64,000 nucleotides of DNA from Clostridium thermobutyricum DSM 4928 (GTDB lineage: Bacteria; Bacillota; Clostridia; Clostridiales; Clostridiaceae), in NCBI RefSeq assembly GCF_002050515.1, contig NZ_LTAY01000026.1, forward strand, positions 62,001 through 126,000, read 5' to 3'. The position numbers were made by a program, and so were the translations under genes. How positions within the stretch are numbered: the first letter of the stretch is position 1; each line of letters opens with the position of its first letter. Of the stretch, positions 46,258-55,449 are shown piece by piece. Below the pieces are notes generated by a model. That model was not told the origin of the DNA. It saw nothing but the letters and a program-made list of their open reading frames with translations, and made no database searches.

Positions 46258-47586
46258 ATGAAAAAATTAGATGGAATAAATATAGGAATTCAAGATGTTA
46301 GAAAAAGAAAAACAAGAAGTATTCTTACAGGAATAGCTATAGCAGTTGGATGTATGTTACTTGTAGCTATGCAAGGAATGGGAGATACTATAAATAAAAC
46401 AGCATCTAGTTTTATAGAAAGCTTTGGAGATATGAGTCAAGTTATGGTTCTTCCACAAAAATATGATAAGAATAATAACTTTGCACTTCAATTTCAGGAG
46501 CAATCAAATAATGGAATGCAACTATTACCTTATACTCAAAATGTTCAGCTTAATCCAAAAGAAAAAAGTAATGAAAAGAAAATAACAGATGATACTTTAA
46601 AGAGTTTAAGCAAAATAGAAGGAGTTAAAAATGTAGTTGCTTATGAAGCTAGTCGTGCATCAGAAGTAAAAATAGATGGTGTTAAAAAAGATGGTGAATC
46701 TGTTGTAGTTTTAGGCTATGACTCAAATTATAAATACACAGACCAAGTAAAAGTAATAGCAGGAAAAGATTTAACAGGAAATCAAAATGGTGTTTTAGTT
46801 AAAAAAGAATATTTAGAGCAAATGGGAGTAAAAGATTTTAATTCTGTAATAGGAAAGAAAATAACTTTAATACTTTCAATGCCAAGTATAGATGGAATTA
46901 CTATGCCTTCAAAGAAAATAGAAAAAACTATTGAAGGGGTATATGAAAATAAAAATTCTTATTATCCAGGAAGTATAATGGGACTTGAAAGTATGACAAA
47001 TGAAATGCAAGCTTATTATACAGGAAAAAATGTTAAAGATGTTACTCCAAATTATTCTATGGTAACTTTAAATACAACTGCTAAAAAATATATAAATCCT
47101 ATTATGAATGATATAAATAATAATTTAGGATATACAACTTTTAACTTAGGTGAAGTTGTAGGTCTTGCAAGTATATTTACTAGCTTTGTAGGTGGAGTTT
47201 TAGATATTGGTGCAATAATTGTAATAATTGTTGCAAGTGTTGGGCTTATAAATACTATGACTATGACAATTCAAGAAAAGAAAAAATGGATTGGAATTAT
47301 GAGAAGTATTGGAGCTAAAAAAGGAAATATAGTAACAATATTCTTAGCACAAGCAGTATTTATAGGAATAATTGGAGGAATAGTTGGTTGTATATTAGCA
47401 GTTATAGGAATATGGCTTGTTAATATATATCTAAGTAGTTCAGGAAAGGATTTTCATATAATTCTAACATGGGCAAACTTATGGCTTGGATTTATTGTAA
47501 CTGTAGTTGTATCAACTATTGCAGGTATAATTCCAGCTAGAAAAGCAGCTAAGCTAAATGTTATTGAAATAATAAATGAGGAGTAA
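46258..47586 (+). CDS. FtsX-type ABC permease, second of pair
   Basis: A 442-residue paralogue of the preceding permease with the same 1+3 helix layout and extracytoplasmic domain (about residues 45-310). GGAGGGG ribosome site. The FtsX core shows the TMTMTIQEKKKWIGIMRSIGAKK motif in place of the partner's AVHERKKSIGIMKAVGA. The operon has no membrane fusion protein or two-component genes of its own. Confidence 0.92.
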   Translation: MKKLDGINIGIQDVRKRKTRSILTGIAIAVGCMLLVAMQGMGDTINKTASSFIESFGDMSQVMVLPQKYDKNNNFALQFQEQSNNGMQLLPYTQNVQLNPKEKSNEKKITDDTLKSLSKIEGVKNVVAYEASRASEVKIDGVKKDGESVVVLGYDSNYKYTDQVKVIAGKDLTGNQNGVLVKKEYLEQMGVKDFNSVIGKKITLILSMPSIDGITMPSKKIEKTIEGVYENKNSYYPGSIMGLESMTNEMQAYYTGKNVKDVTPNYSMVTLNTTAKKYINPIMNDINNNLGYTTFNLGEVVGLASIFTSFVGGVLDIGAIIVIIVASVGLINTMTMTIQEKKKWIGIMRSIGAKKGNIVTIFLAQAVFIGIIGGIVGCILAVIGIWLVNIYLSSSGKDFHIILTWANLWLGFIVTVVVSTIAGIIPARKAAKLNVIEIINEE

Positions 47587-47669
47587 AAACATAAAGTTTA
47601 TTATTGAGATAATAAATAAAAAGTTTAAATTATAATATTATTTTTTTAGAAAAGTTATAGATTAAAAAG

Positions 47670-47697
47670 AAAGGATACCAATATTGGTATCCTTTTT
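47670..47697 (+). terminator. Terminator after the two-permease ABC operon
   Basis: AAAGGATACCAA/TTGGTATCCTTT perfect stem with T tail. Confidence 0.92.
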
Positions 47698-47726
47698 ATA
47701 TTATTTTGAATTAGTTGATTGAAACT

Positions 47727-47772
47727 AATAGACAATTAAAATTTTCATATAAATTTATATTAGGTTGTCTAT
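47727..47772. repeat. AATAGACAA inverted repeat upstream of the Bce regulator
   Basis: AATAGACAA and TTGTCTATT, 9 bp arms, 28-base spacing, about 120 bases before the response regulator gene. The rest of the 300-base gap 47587-47890 holds the terminator and a TATAAT near 47870. Confidence 0.4.
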
Positions 47773-47890
47773 TGTTTATTAGATATTTAGTTTTATATGT
47801 TTTATTTAATGAAAAATATATATAAGAGTTAAGAAGATAAATATACAAAATTTTACTTTTGAGATGGTATAATATTGAAGAGGTGGTTAA

Positions 47891-48562
47891 ATGTATAAGG
47901 TTTTAATAGTTGATGATGATTTGATAATTAGTAGAGAGATAAAAAAGGCTTTAGATAATTGGGGATATGAATCTAAAATTACTGAAGATTTTAAAAATGT
48001 TTTAAATGAATTTATAGAATTTAAGGCAGATATAGTTTTGTTAGATATAGGATTACCTTTTTTTAATGGATATCATTGGTGCAGAGAAATAAGAAAAATA
48101 TCTAAAGTGCCAATAATATTTATTTCTTCTATGAGTGATAGCATGAATATAATAATGGCTATGAATATGGAGGGAGATGACTTTATAGTAAAGCCTTTTG
48201 ATATAAATGTTTTAGTAGCTAAAATTCAAGCACTTATTAGAAGAAGTTATGAATTTAGAGGGAATACTAATATTTTAGAAAATAAAAATGTAATTTTAAA
48301 TATTGAAGAATGTAGTATTACATATAAAGAAAATAAATTAGAGTTAACTAAAAATGAATTTAAGATTATACAGATATTATTTGAAAATGCAGGAAAAGTA
48401 ATTTCAAGAGAAGATATTATGATTAAATTGTGGGATAGTGATAGCTTTATTGATGATAATACATTAACTGTAAATATAGCTAGGCTTAGAAAAAAGCTAC
48501 AAAGCTTAGAGATAAATGATTTAATAAAAACAAAAAAGGGTATGGGATATATGGTGGAATAA
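47891..48562 (+). CDS. BceR-type OmpR family response regulator
   Basis: A 223-residue regulator with a receiver domain (phosphorylated Asp52 in VLLDIGLP, acidic pocket DDD at 8-10, Lys in VKPF near 102) and a C-terminal winged-helix DNA-binding domain (about 125-222). It belongs to the Bce class, which senses antimicrobial peptides with an ABC transporter. Its stop codon is followed directly by the kinase ATG. A matching operator lies before the ABC genes. Confidence 0.93.
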   Translation: MYKVLIVDDDLIISREIKKALDNWGYESKITEDFKNVLNEFIEFKADIVLLDIGLPFFNGYHWCREIRKISKVPIIFISSMSDSMNIIMAMNMEGDDFIVKPFDINVLVAKIQALIRRSYEFRGNTNILENKNVILNIEECSITYKENKLELTKNEFKIIQILFENAGKVISREDIMIKLWDSDSFIDDNTLTVNIARLRKKLQSLEINDLIKTKKGMGYMVE

Positions 48563-49537
48563 ATGATTAAAAATTATATAAAAGATAAATTCTTAGAAGG
48601 AATTATTGTTTTAATTATGATAGGTATGTTTTCTAGTGTTTTATTTTTATATGATATTAATTTAGAACCTATATTATATTCTAGTGGATTAGTAATATTA
48701 TTTTTAATTATAATTTCTTTTATTGATTTTAAAAGATATAAAAATAAGCACAATGAATTGAAGTTTATAGAAGAAAATCTTGAATTAAAAAATATAGAAA
48801 TAAAACAAACTTTAATTGATAGGAATTACTTAGCTATAATTGAAAAGCTATATAAAGAAAATACAAAATTAAAGACTAAATTAGATTTAGATAAAAGTGA
48901 AATGATAGATTATTACACTCTTTGGGCACATCAAATTAAAAATCCTATAGCAGGGATAAATCTTATACTTCAAAATTCTAATTCAGAAGAGAAAGGAGAT
49001 TTATTAGAAGAAATATTTAAGGTTGAAGAATATGTTGGAATGGTTTTAGGATATTTGAGATTTGTAGATGGGGAATCAGATTTAATAATTAGGGAAGAAA
49101 GTTTAGGTAAAATACTTAAAAATTCAATTAAAAAATATTCTAAATTATTTATAAGAAAAAAATTAATTTTAGAATATAAAGAATGTGATTTAAAGATAAT
49201 AACTGATGAAAAATGGCTTTCTTTTGGAATAGAACAAATATTATCTAATAGCATTAAATACACAAAGAAGGGGAAGATAAGTATTTATGTTAAGGATAAT
49301 ACTATATACATTAAGGATACAGGAATAGGAATAAAGGAAGAAGATTTACCAAGAATATTCCAAAAAGGATTTACTGGCTATAATGGTAGAATGGACAAGA
49401 AATCTACTGGAATAGGCTTATATTTATCTAAAAAAATATTTGAAAAGTTAGGATATAAATTAGAAGTTGAATCTAAAGAAAATATAGGAACTACCGTAAA
49501 AATAAAATTAAATATGGATATTATGTTGGACTATTAA
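48563..49537 (+). CDS. BceS-type intramembrane-sensing histidine kinase
   Basis: A 324-residue kinase with two N-terminal transmembrane helices (about 12-30 and 38-56) and almost no extracellular loop, the hallmark of intramembrane-sensing kinases that detect the state of a partner ABC transporter. The phosphorylated His123 lies in WAHQIKNPIA, and the N box, DTGIGIKEEDLPRIF and GIGLYLSKKI ATP-binding motifs are present. It forms an operon with the response regulator, and the ABC genes follow 232 bases downstream. Confidence 0.94.
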   Translation: MIKNYIKDKFLEGIIVLIMIGMFSSVLFLYDINLEPILYSSGLVILFLIIISFIDFKRYKNKHNELKFIEENLELKNIEIKQTLIDRNYLAIIEKLYKENTKLKTKLDLDKSEMIDYYTLWAHQIKNPIAGINLILQNSNSEEKGDLLEEIFKVEEYVGMVLGYLRFVDGESDLIIREESLGKILKNSIKKYSKLFIRKKLILEYKECDLKIITDEKWLSFGIEQILSNSIKYTKKGKISIYVKDNTIYIKDTGIGIKEEDLPRIFQKGFTGYNGRMDKKSTGIGLYLSKKIFEKLGYKLEVESKENIGTTVKIKLNMDIMLDY

Positions 49538-49666
49538 AATCCAAAGTTTTTGCTGTTGAATCAGATTTATCAAAAGAATCGAACTATTACGATATATTAT
49601 AAAATGTAAAGGCAAAAGAGAATATTATAAAAGTTTATAGGGGAAAATTTGAAATTTTAAGATATA

Positions 49667-49680
49667 TTACAAAAATGTAA
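49667..49680. promoter_or_regulatory. BceR-type operator
   Basis: TTACA-AAAA-TGTAA fits the TNACA-N4-TGTAA inverted repeat described for Bce-class regulators, 90 bases before the ATPase gene. Confidence 0.75.
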
Positions 49681-49769
49681 GATTAAAAGACAGTATGTAA
49701 GCTGGAGTTATGGTTTAAGGATTAGAGATTTTTTATAATTAACTCATAAAGAAGATTAAGGAGGAGATT

Positions 49770-50528
49770 ATGAGTTTATTAAGGGTAAATAATTTGAAAA
49801 AAATATATTCTTCAAGATTTGGTGGAAACAAAGTTAAAGCTTTAAATAATATAACTTTTTCAGTAGAAGAAGGAGAATATGTTGCTATAATGGGGGAATC
49901 TGGGTCTGGTAAAACAACTCTTTTAAATATTTTAGCAACATTAGACAAGCAAACTAGTGGAGAAATATATTTAAATGAAGAGAATATATTAAAGGTTAAA
50001 GAAAGTAAGCTTTCAGAGTTTAGACGTAATAATTTAGGATTTGTCTTTCAAGATTTTAATCTTTTAGATACTTTTTCAGTAAAGGATAATATTTTTCTTC
50101 CATTAGTTTTAAGTAAAATGGATTATAAAGAAATGGAAAAAAGGATAAAGCCTTTAGCTAAAAGGTTAAATATAGAAAGTTTATTAGAAAAATATCCTTA
50201 TGAAATTTCAGGAGGGCAAAAACAGAGAACTGCTGTATGTAGAGCTTTAATAACAAAACCAAAGCTTATATTAGCAGATGAACCAACAGGAGCATTAGAT
50301 TCTAAATCATCAGAGCAATTACTTAATATATTTTCTGATATAAATAATTCAGGACAAACTATATTAATGGTTACTCATAGTGCAAGAGCTGCAAGTACAG
50401 CAAAGAGAGTTTTGTTTATAAAAGATGGAGAAGTATTTCATCAAATATATAAAGGAAACATGAGAGATGATGAAATGTATGAAAAGATTTTAGATACTTT
50501 GACAGTTCTTCATAGAGGTGGTGAATAA
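49770..50528 (+). CDS. BceA-type ABC ATPase of a peptide resistance module
   Basis: A 252-residue ATPase with Walker A GESGSGKTTLL near 45, Q-loop VFQDFN, signature ISGGQKQRTAVCRAL near 148 and Walker B LILADEPTGALD near 168. GGAGG site before ATG. It probably powers removal of cell-wall-active peptides such as bacitracin or lantibiotics from lipid II cycle intermediates and drives signalling to the kinase. Confidence 0.94.
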   Translation: MSLLRVNNLKKIYSSRFGGNKVKALNNITFSVEEGEYVAIMGESGSGKTTLLNILATLDKQTSGEIYLNEENILKVKESKLSEFRRNNLGFVFQDFNLLDTFSVKDNIFLPLVLSKMDYKEMEKRIKPLAKRLNIESLLEKYPYEISGGQKQRTAVCRALITKPKLILADEPTGALDSKSSEQLLNIFSDINNSGQTILMVTHSARAASTAKRVLFIKDGEVFHQIYKGNMRDDEMYEKILDTLTVLHRGGE

Positions 50529-50529
50529 A

Positions 50530-52449
50530 ATGTTTTATTTTAACCTTGCAAAAAATAATATAAAGAAGAACAGTAGAGTATATAGTCCATATTTAATTAT
50601 TACAAGTTTTATTGTTTTAGTGGCTTATATTATGCAATCTGTTAGAAATAATAGCGGCATAGATAGTTTAGTTGGAAGTGTAAATATAAAAAACATGTTA
50701 GGCTTAGGAAATTTAGTTACAGCAATTTTTTCAGTAATATTTTTATTTTATATTAATAGTTTCATCATGAAGAAAAGAAAAACAGAGCTTGGTTTATACA
50801 ATGTTTTAGGTTTAGATAAAAAGCATATAATAAAAATAATATTTTTAGAAAGAGTTATAACTAGTTTTATTACTATAATTGGTGGATTAATACTAGGAAT
50901 TGCAATGGATAAAATTCTTTATTTAGTATTTTTAAAGCTTATAGGAGAAGGAGTAAAACTAGGGTTTGATATATCAAGTAAAGCAATATTTTATACAGTA
51001 AGTTTATTTTTAGTTTTAAATATAATTTTATTTTTATGGGATAGCTTTGAAATAATAAGAGCAAAAACAATTTCTTTATTACAAAGTAAAAATGTTGGGG
51101 AAAAAGAACCTAAGATTAAAAAGCTCTCTCTTTTTTTAGGAGTAATATGCTTAGTTGGAGGATATTTCTTAGCATTTAATGTAGATAATCCTATTAATGC
51201 TATAAACATGTTTTTTATAGCAGTTATTTTAGTAATGATAGGAACTTATAATTTATTTCTTTGGGGAAGTATATTTATATTAAAAATGCTAAAAAGAAAT
51301 AAAAAAATATATTATAAAACAAATAATTTTATTTCAATATCAACTATGATTTATAGAATGAAGAAAAATGCTGTTGGACTTGCTAATATATGTATTTTAA
51401 GTACAGCTGTAATAATAATTTTATCATCTACACTTTCTCTTTATATAGGAAGTGAAAGTTATTTTAATAAAAGATATAGTAGTGATATAGAGGTATATGC
51501 AAGAGAAACTAATTTAGAAACAGTTAAAAAAATAGATGAAATCATAGATAAAGCTGATGTAGATAAGAGCTCTATATTAAATTATAAATATCAAAATAAT
51601 ATGTATATACGAGAAGGAAATAGATTTAATAACAAAAATAAAGAAACTAGTAATCTATCAATTGATAATGGTTCAATTATAGTAAAAATTCCTTTAAGTG
51701 ACTATAATAAATTTGAAAATAAGAATATAACATTAAATAAAAACGAAGCTTTAATTTTTAGTGATGGAGAAAAATTTTCTTATAAAGATATAGAAATTAA
51801 CGGAGAAAAATATGATGTAAAACCTCTAGAAAATGTAGGAAAATTTTATGATAAAGATGCAGAAATAGATATAGTCCCAACTTATATATTAATAGTAAAT
51901 GATAATGATTTAAGTGATAAATTTACTTATATCTATAAGTTTGATGTTGCTAATAAAAACAATATATTAAGTGAAAGTAACTTTATAAAAAGTCAGTTAA
52001 AAAAAGATAAAATAAATGTATTAGTAGATAATGTTATAATAGCTAAAAAAGATTTTGATAGTTTATATGGAAGCTTTTTATTTATAGGATTACTTTTAGG
52101 GTCAGTATTTCTTTTTGCTACAATTTTAATTATTTATTATAAGCAATTAAGTGAAGGATATGAAGATAAAGAAAGATTTAATATAATGAAAAAAGTAGGA
52201 ATGGAAGATAAGGAAATTAGAAAAATTATAAAGAAACAAGTTTCAATAGTATTTTTATCACCAGTTGCCCTTGCTAGTATTCATTTATTCTTTGCATATC
52301 CTATGATTAAAAAAATATTATATACTTTAAACCTAAGACAAGATAGTATTTTTATTTTAATGACAATAGGAACAGTTGTAATATTTTTAATAGTATATTC
52401 TATAGTTTATAATTTAACATCTAAAATTTATTATAAGATAGTAAAATAA
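50530..52449 (+). CDS. BceB-type ABC permease of a peptide resistance module
   Basis: A 639-residue permease. The Bce layout is visible: helix 1 (about 16-38), FtsX-like helices 2-4 (48-75, 100-130, 150-180), a fifth and sixth pair (200-245), helix 7 near 285, a large extracellular domain (about 305-510) that confers drug specificity, and three final helices (520-545, 575-595, 605-630). ATG 50530 follows GAGGTGG; the GTG codons at 50518 and 50521 lie inside that site. It completes the four-gene sensor-transporter module. Confidence 0.93.
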   Translation: MFYFNLAKNNIKKNSRVYSPYLIITSFIVLVAYIMQSVRNNSGIDSLVGSVNIKNMLGLGNLVTAIFSVIFLFYINSFIMKKRKTELGLYNVLGLDKKHIIKIIFLERVITSFITIIGGLILGIAMDKILYLVFLKLIGEGVKLGFDISSKAIFYTVSLFLVLNIILFLWDSFEIIRAKTISLLQSKNVGEKEPKIKKLSLFLGVICLVGGYFLAFNVDNPINAINMFFIAVILVMIGTYNLFLWGSIFILKMLKRNKKIYYKTNNFISISTMIYRMKKNAVGLANICILSTAVIIILSSTLSLYIGSESYFNKRYSSDIEVYARETNLETVKKIDEIIDKADVDKSSILNYKYQNNMYIREGNRFNNKNKETSNLSIDNGSIIVKIPLSDYNKFENKNITLNKNEALIFSDGEKFSYKDIEINGEKYDVKPLENVGKFYDKDAEIDIVPTYILIVNDNDLSDKFTYIYKFDVANKNNILSESNFIKSQLKKDKINVLVDNVIIAKKDFDSLYGSFLFIGLLLGSVFLFATILIIYYKQLSEGYEDKERFNIMKKVGMEDKEIRKIIKKQVSIVFLSPVALASIHLFFAYPMIKKILYTLNLRQDSIFILMTIGTVVIFLIVYSIVYNLTSKIYYKIVK

Positions 52450-52632
52450 CGGGGCTATAACTAAGTAGAATTTAAAATTATAGACTTTTTTTATTAAATA
52501 AGTTTATATTATAAAAAACTAGAATTAAAAATTCTATCTAGTTAAGTGAGAAGATTTTTGTATATGAAAAAAGCAAACTTATTTATTATATATTTATATT
52601 AAAATTATTATTTGAATATTTTTATATATGAA

Positions 52633-52662
52633 AAAAAGCAAACCTTTTAAGGTTTGCTTTTT
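52633..52662. terminator. Bidirectional terminator between the Bce module and the deacetylase
   Basis: AAAAAGCAAACCTT/AAGGTTTGCTTTTT perfect stem with T tracts on both strands. A partial copy of its left arm and flank lies about 64 bases to the left (52555-52577). Confidence 0.9.
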
Positions 52663-52690
52663 CTAATTTAAATTTATATGAGATAAATTT

Positions 52691-53833
52691 TTAATTATAT
52701 TGGTATCCCTTACCTTTATAATCAGAAACTTTTTCAGTTACTTTTTTACCATCTTTAACTACTGTTTTAGTTGTTAATGATTCACCTTGGTTTGAATAAG
52801 TATCAGTTTTTGCAGGTATTCCAACGAATGATTCTGGAGTTGGATTTTCTATTACTTTAAATGCATAACCATGTGATTTGAAGTATTGGATAATTGTTGG
52901 TAGAGCTTTAACAGTATCAACCTTAGCACCAGCATCATGCATTAATAAGATAACTTGGTTAGGGTTAGATTGATTGTGAATATCTCCATCCATTGTATGA
53001 ATTAATTGATTAATATCTAATGCTTTAGTAGTACCAGCATCTCCAGTTTCAGCTGTCCAATCTAATGCAGTATCTTTGTCTTTATCTAATGCTTCATTAA
53101 ATTTAATTAAGTTTGGATCATGGTAGAATGCTCTTGACATATATCCACCAGGTAATCTAACTATTCCAGTATGGAAGTTTGGTCCTAATACTTCAGTAAG
53201 TAAGTGTTGAGTTTCTTGAATTTGGTTCATGAAGTAAGGAACATCAATCTTATTATCTGGATATAATTCAGAGTAAATGTGAGTGAATGTATGGTCTCCA
53301 ACAGCGTTTCCATCCATTATTTCTCTTCTTACTATTTGTTGTATTTTAGGGTTACTCTTTAAGTGGTCACCAATTACAAAGAATGTTGCGTGTACACCTT
53401 CATTTTTTAAGATATCAAGTATCTTTGGTGTGTTATTTGTACTTGGTCCGTCATCAAATGTTAAGAATACTTCTTTTTGATTTCCTTTGTAGTCACCAGC
53501 AATCATTTGTGCAACTTCATTTGCAGGAACTGCATAGCTTTGAGCTGATTTTAATAAGTTTTCACCTGGAGCAATTTCTTGTGGTTTAAACCAGCTTTCA
53601 TAAGGATTTATGTATCCTAAATATTTGTCTTTAGACCAGTGACCTTTGTTTTCCATAAACTCAGTCATTGCTTTGTCTTGCTTTTGTGCTTCAGCTTTAG
53701 CTTTAGCAGCTTGTTGTGCTTCTACTTTGTGTTCTTGAGTAGTTTTTGCGTGTGCTTCATAAGCGCGAGTTCCAAAAACAGCAATTGCAGCCACTGCAAT
53801 AACTATTATTGGGATAAGAACTTTTTTCTTCAT
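52691..53833 (-). CDS. Membrane-anchored polysaccharide deacetylase (NodB domain)
   Basis: A 380-residue protein with an N-terminal transmembrane anchor (5-22), an Ala/Lys/Gln-rich linker (30-60), a stem region, and a carbohydrate esterase 4 domain (about 120-335). Motifs are complete: TFDDGP 125-130 (catalytic base and metal Asp), HTFTH with His181 and His185, RLPGGY, DWTAETGD and LMHDAG with the catalytic His. It probably deacetylates peptidoglycan GlcNAc, giving lysozyme resistance. ATG 53833 is preferred over 53854 because GGAAGG lies close upstream. Confidence 0.9.
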   Translation of the reverse strand: MKKKVLIPIIVIAVAAIAVFGTRAYEAHAKTTQEHKVEAQQAAKAKAEAQKQDKAMTEFMENKGHWSKDKYLGYINPYESWFKPQEIAPGENLLKSAQSYAVPANEVAQMIAGDYKGNQKEVFLTFDDGPSTNNTPKILDILKNEGVHATFFVIGDHLKSNPKIQQIVRREIMDGNAVGDHTFTHIYSELYPDNKIDVPYFMNQIQETQHLLTEVLGPNFHTGIVRLPGGYMSRAFYHDPNLIKFNEALDKDKDTALDWTAETGDAGTTKALDINQLIHTMDGDIHNQSNPNQVILLMHDAGAKVDTVKALPTIIQYFKSHGYAFKVIENPTPESFVGIPAKTDTYSNQGESLTTKTVVKDGKKVTEKVSDYKGKGYQYN

Positions 53834-54008
53834 AAGTTTATACCTTCCAATCAAATAATTTAAAATTTTAATTATAATTTCAAAATAAATTTCTGTTATA
53901 TATAGTATAACTGTGGTGATAAAAAATAGGTTACAAAAAATAGAAAAAAGTGTTAAATAAAATAAAACAAATAGGGTTAAATTATATAAAATATTAATAA
54001 ATAAAAAT

Positions 54009-54848
54009 CTAAAGTTTTATATAATTTCCAATTTTTATGCACTTTGAAAGAGGTTGATGACCTATTTCTTTAGTTACAGCTATTGGAATATTATGATTTT
54101 CAGTTATTTTAAGAATCATTTGATTTACTGAAGGAATATAATTGTTATTATCCATTTCTGTAAAAGAACCTATTAAAATACCTTTTAAATTTTTTAAAAT
54201 ATCCATATCCCTAATTTGATTTAGGAAAGTTAAAATTTTATATGGATTTCCACTAAAGCTTTCTAAAAATAAAACTTTATTTTTAAAGTCTGGCATATAA
54301 GGAGTTCCAGAAAGCTTTAATAAGCAACGAATATTTCCACCTACTAATACACCTTCTAAACTATCTCCCTTTATAAATTCATATTTAAAATCAAATAAAG
54401 AAGAATTTTCTTCATTAAATGTAGCTTTAAAGTTTTTAATTTGAGTTTTAGATTTATCTTTTACTAAATTTAATAATTGATAATTGTAAGTTGTAATATC
54501 TGATTTAGTATATAAAGCATTTAATAAAACTGTTAAATCACTATAACCAAAGAAAGGTTTAGGATATTTTTTTATTTCTTCAAAATTTAAATAAGGTAAG
54601 ATAGAGTTTGCTAAATCTCCTCCAGATATATCAAAGATTGCATCAATAGAAGAGTCTTTAAAGAATTCTAAAATTTCATCAGCCATTTTAGAATTATCTC
54701 TATTTAAAATATCAGTATTATTTAAAATAAACTTAGAAGAAATAAAATCTATTCCAATGTCTTTTAAAATATCTTTTAAAGCTTCAAAGTTTGTGCTATC
54801 TGTAATTGGGTTTGAGCATGCAACTATTGCAATTTTATTTAATTTCAT
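54009..54848 (-). CDS. S66 family LD-carboxypeptidase (LdcA/MccF-like)
   Basis: A 279-residue cytoplasmic serine peptidase of the family that removes D-Ala from murein tetrapeptides or cleaves microcin C-like peptide adenylates. The catalytic Ser103 is in GYSDLT, Glu near 206 in LFLESFSGN, and His near 264 in EIGHQPLSK. ATG 54848 is preferred over GTG 54857, which abuts the AAGGAG site. With the neighbouring deacetylase it gives two cell-wall modifying enzymes side by side. Confidence 0.88.
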   Translation of the reverse strand: MKLNKIAIVACSNPITDSTNFEALKDILKDIGIDFISSKFILNNTDILNRDNSKMADEILEFFKDSSIDAIFDISGGDLANSILPYLNFEEIKKYPKPFFGYSDLTVLLNALYTKSDITTYNYQLLNLVKDKSKTQIKNFKATFNEENSSLFDFKYEFIKGDSLEGVLVGGNIRCLLKLSGTPYMPDFKNKVLFLESFSGNPYKILTFLNQIRDMDILKNLKGILIGSFTEMDNNNYIPSVNQMILKITENHNIPIAVTKEIGHQPLSKCIKIGNYIKL

Positions 54849-55032
54849 AATAATCACTCCTTAAAGGTATTTTACTTTAAAATAAAAAAAGTTAATAGAT
54901 ATAAATATGTTGTATAAGTTTTAGTTAAATATTAAAATAAAGAGGAAACATATCCATAAAGGTATCAAATTTACTATTTTGTGAATAATAAGATATTAGA
55001 TACAAATAGTAATTTGAAAAGGAGAAAAATAT

Positions 55033-55338
55033 ATGGATTATTGTTTAAAAAATGATATTAAAATAAAAACAAGAGGTAAAATTTTAATAATAGATAAAAG
55101 TGAATCAATCCTTTCAAATACAAAAATGTTTATAAAAATAGATAATATATCAGGTTGTATATTATTAGAAGGAATGTTATTAGTGCTTGGAAGTGGTATT
55201 CCAATTTGTAATGAATTTAAAAATCATAATATTGAATATATTAAAAGATTACCTAATTGTATAATAGGAACTAAAGACGAGTTAGAAGAGATTTACGAGG
55301 AAATAAGTTTATTAATTGAAAATATTCCTGCAATATAA
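55033..55338 (+). CDS. Small soluble protein, unknown function
   Basis: A 101-residue protein behind an AAGGAG site. It is divergent from the S66 peptidase. The first 70 residues look like beta strands (KIKTRGKILIIDKSES, MFIKIDNISGCILLEG) and the last 25 form an acidic helix. Two Cys residues (about 4 and 42) and a third near 59 are present without a metal-motif spacing. No family recognised. Confidence 0.6.
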   Translation: MDYCLKNDIKIKTRGKILIIDKSESILSNTKMFIKIDNISGCILLEGMLLVLGSGIPICNEFKNHNIEYIKRLPNCIIGTKDELEEIYEEISLLIENIPAI

Positions 55339-55403
55339 ATAGGACTATGGGATAAGAAAATTAGTAAACTAGGTTTATAAAAATTAAGTAAAAAGGGATG
55401 ATG

Positions 55404-55427
55404 TAAGAAGATAAATTTATCTTCTTA
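55404..55427. promoter_or_regulatory. Perfect 24-base palindrome before the lipoprotein gene
   Basis: TAAGAAGATAAA followed directly by its reverse complement, 22 bases before the lipoprotein ATG. Position and perfection suggest an operator or a leader hairpin. Confidence 0.6.
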
Positions 55428-55449
55428 AATAAATAAAAAGGGTGAAATT

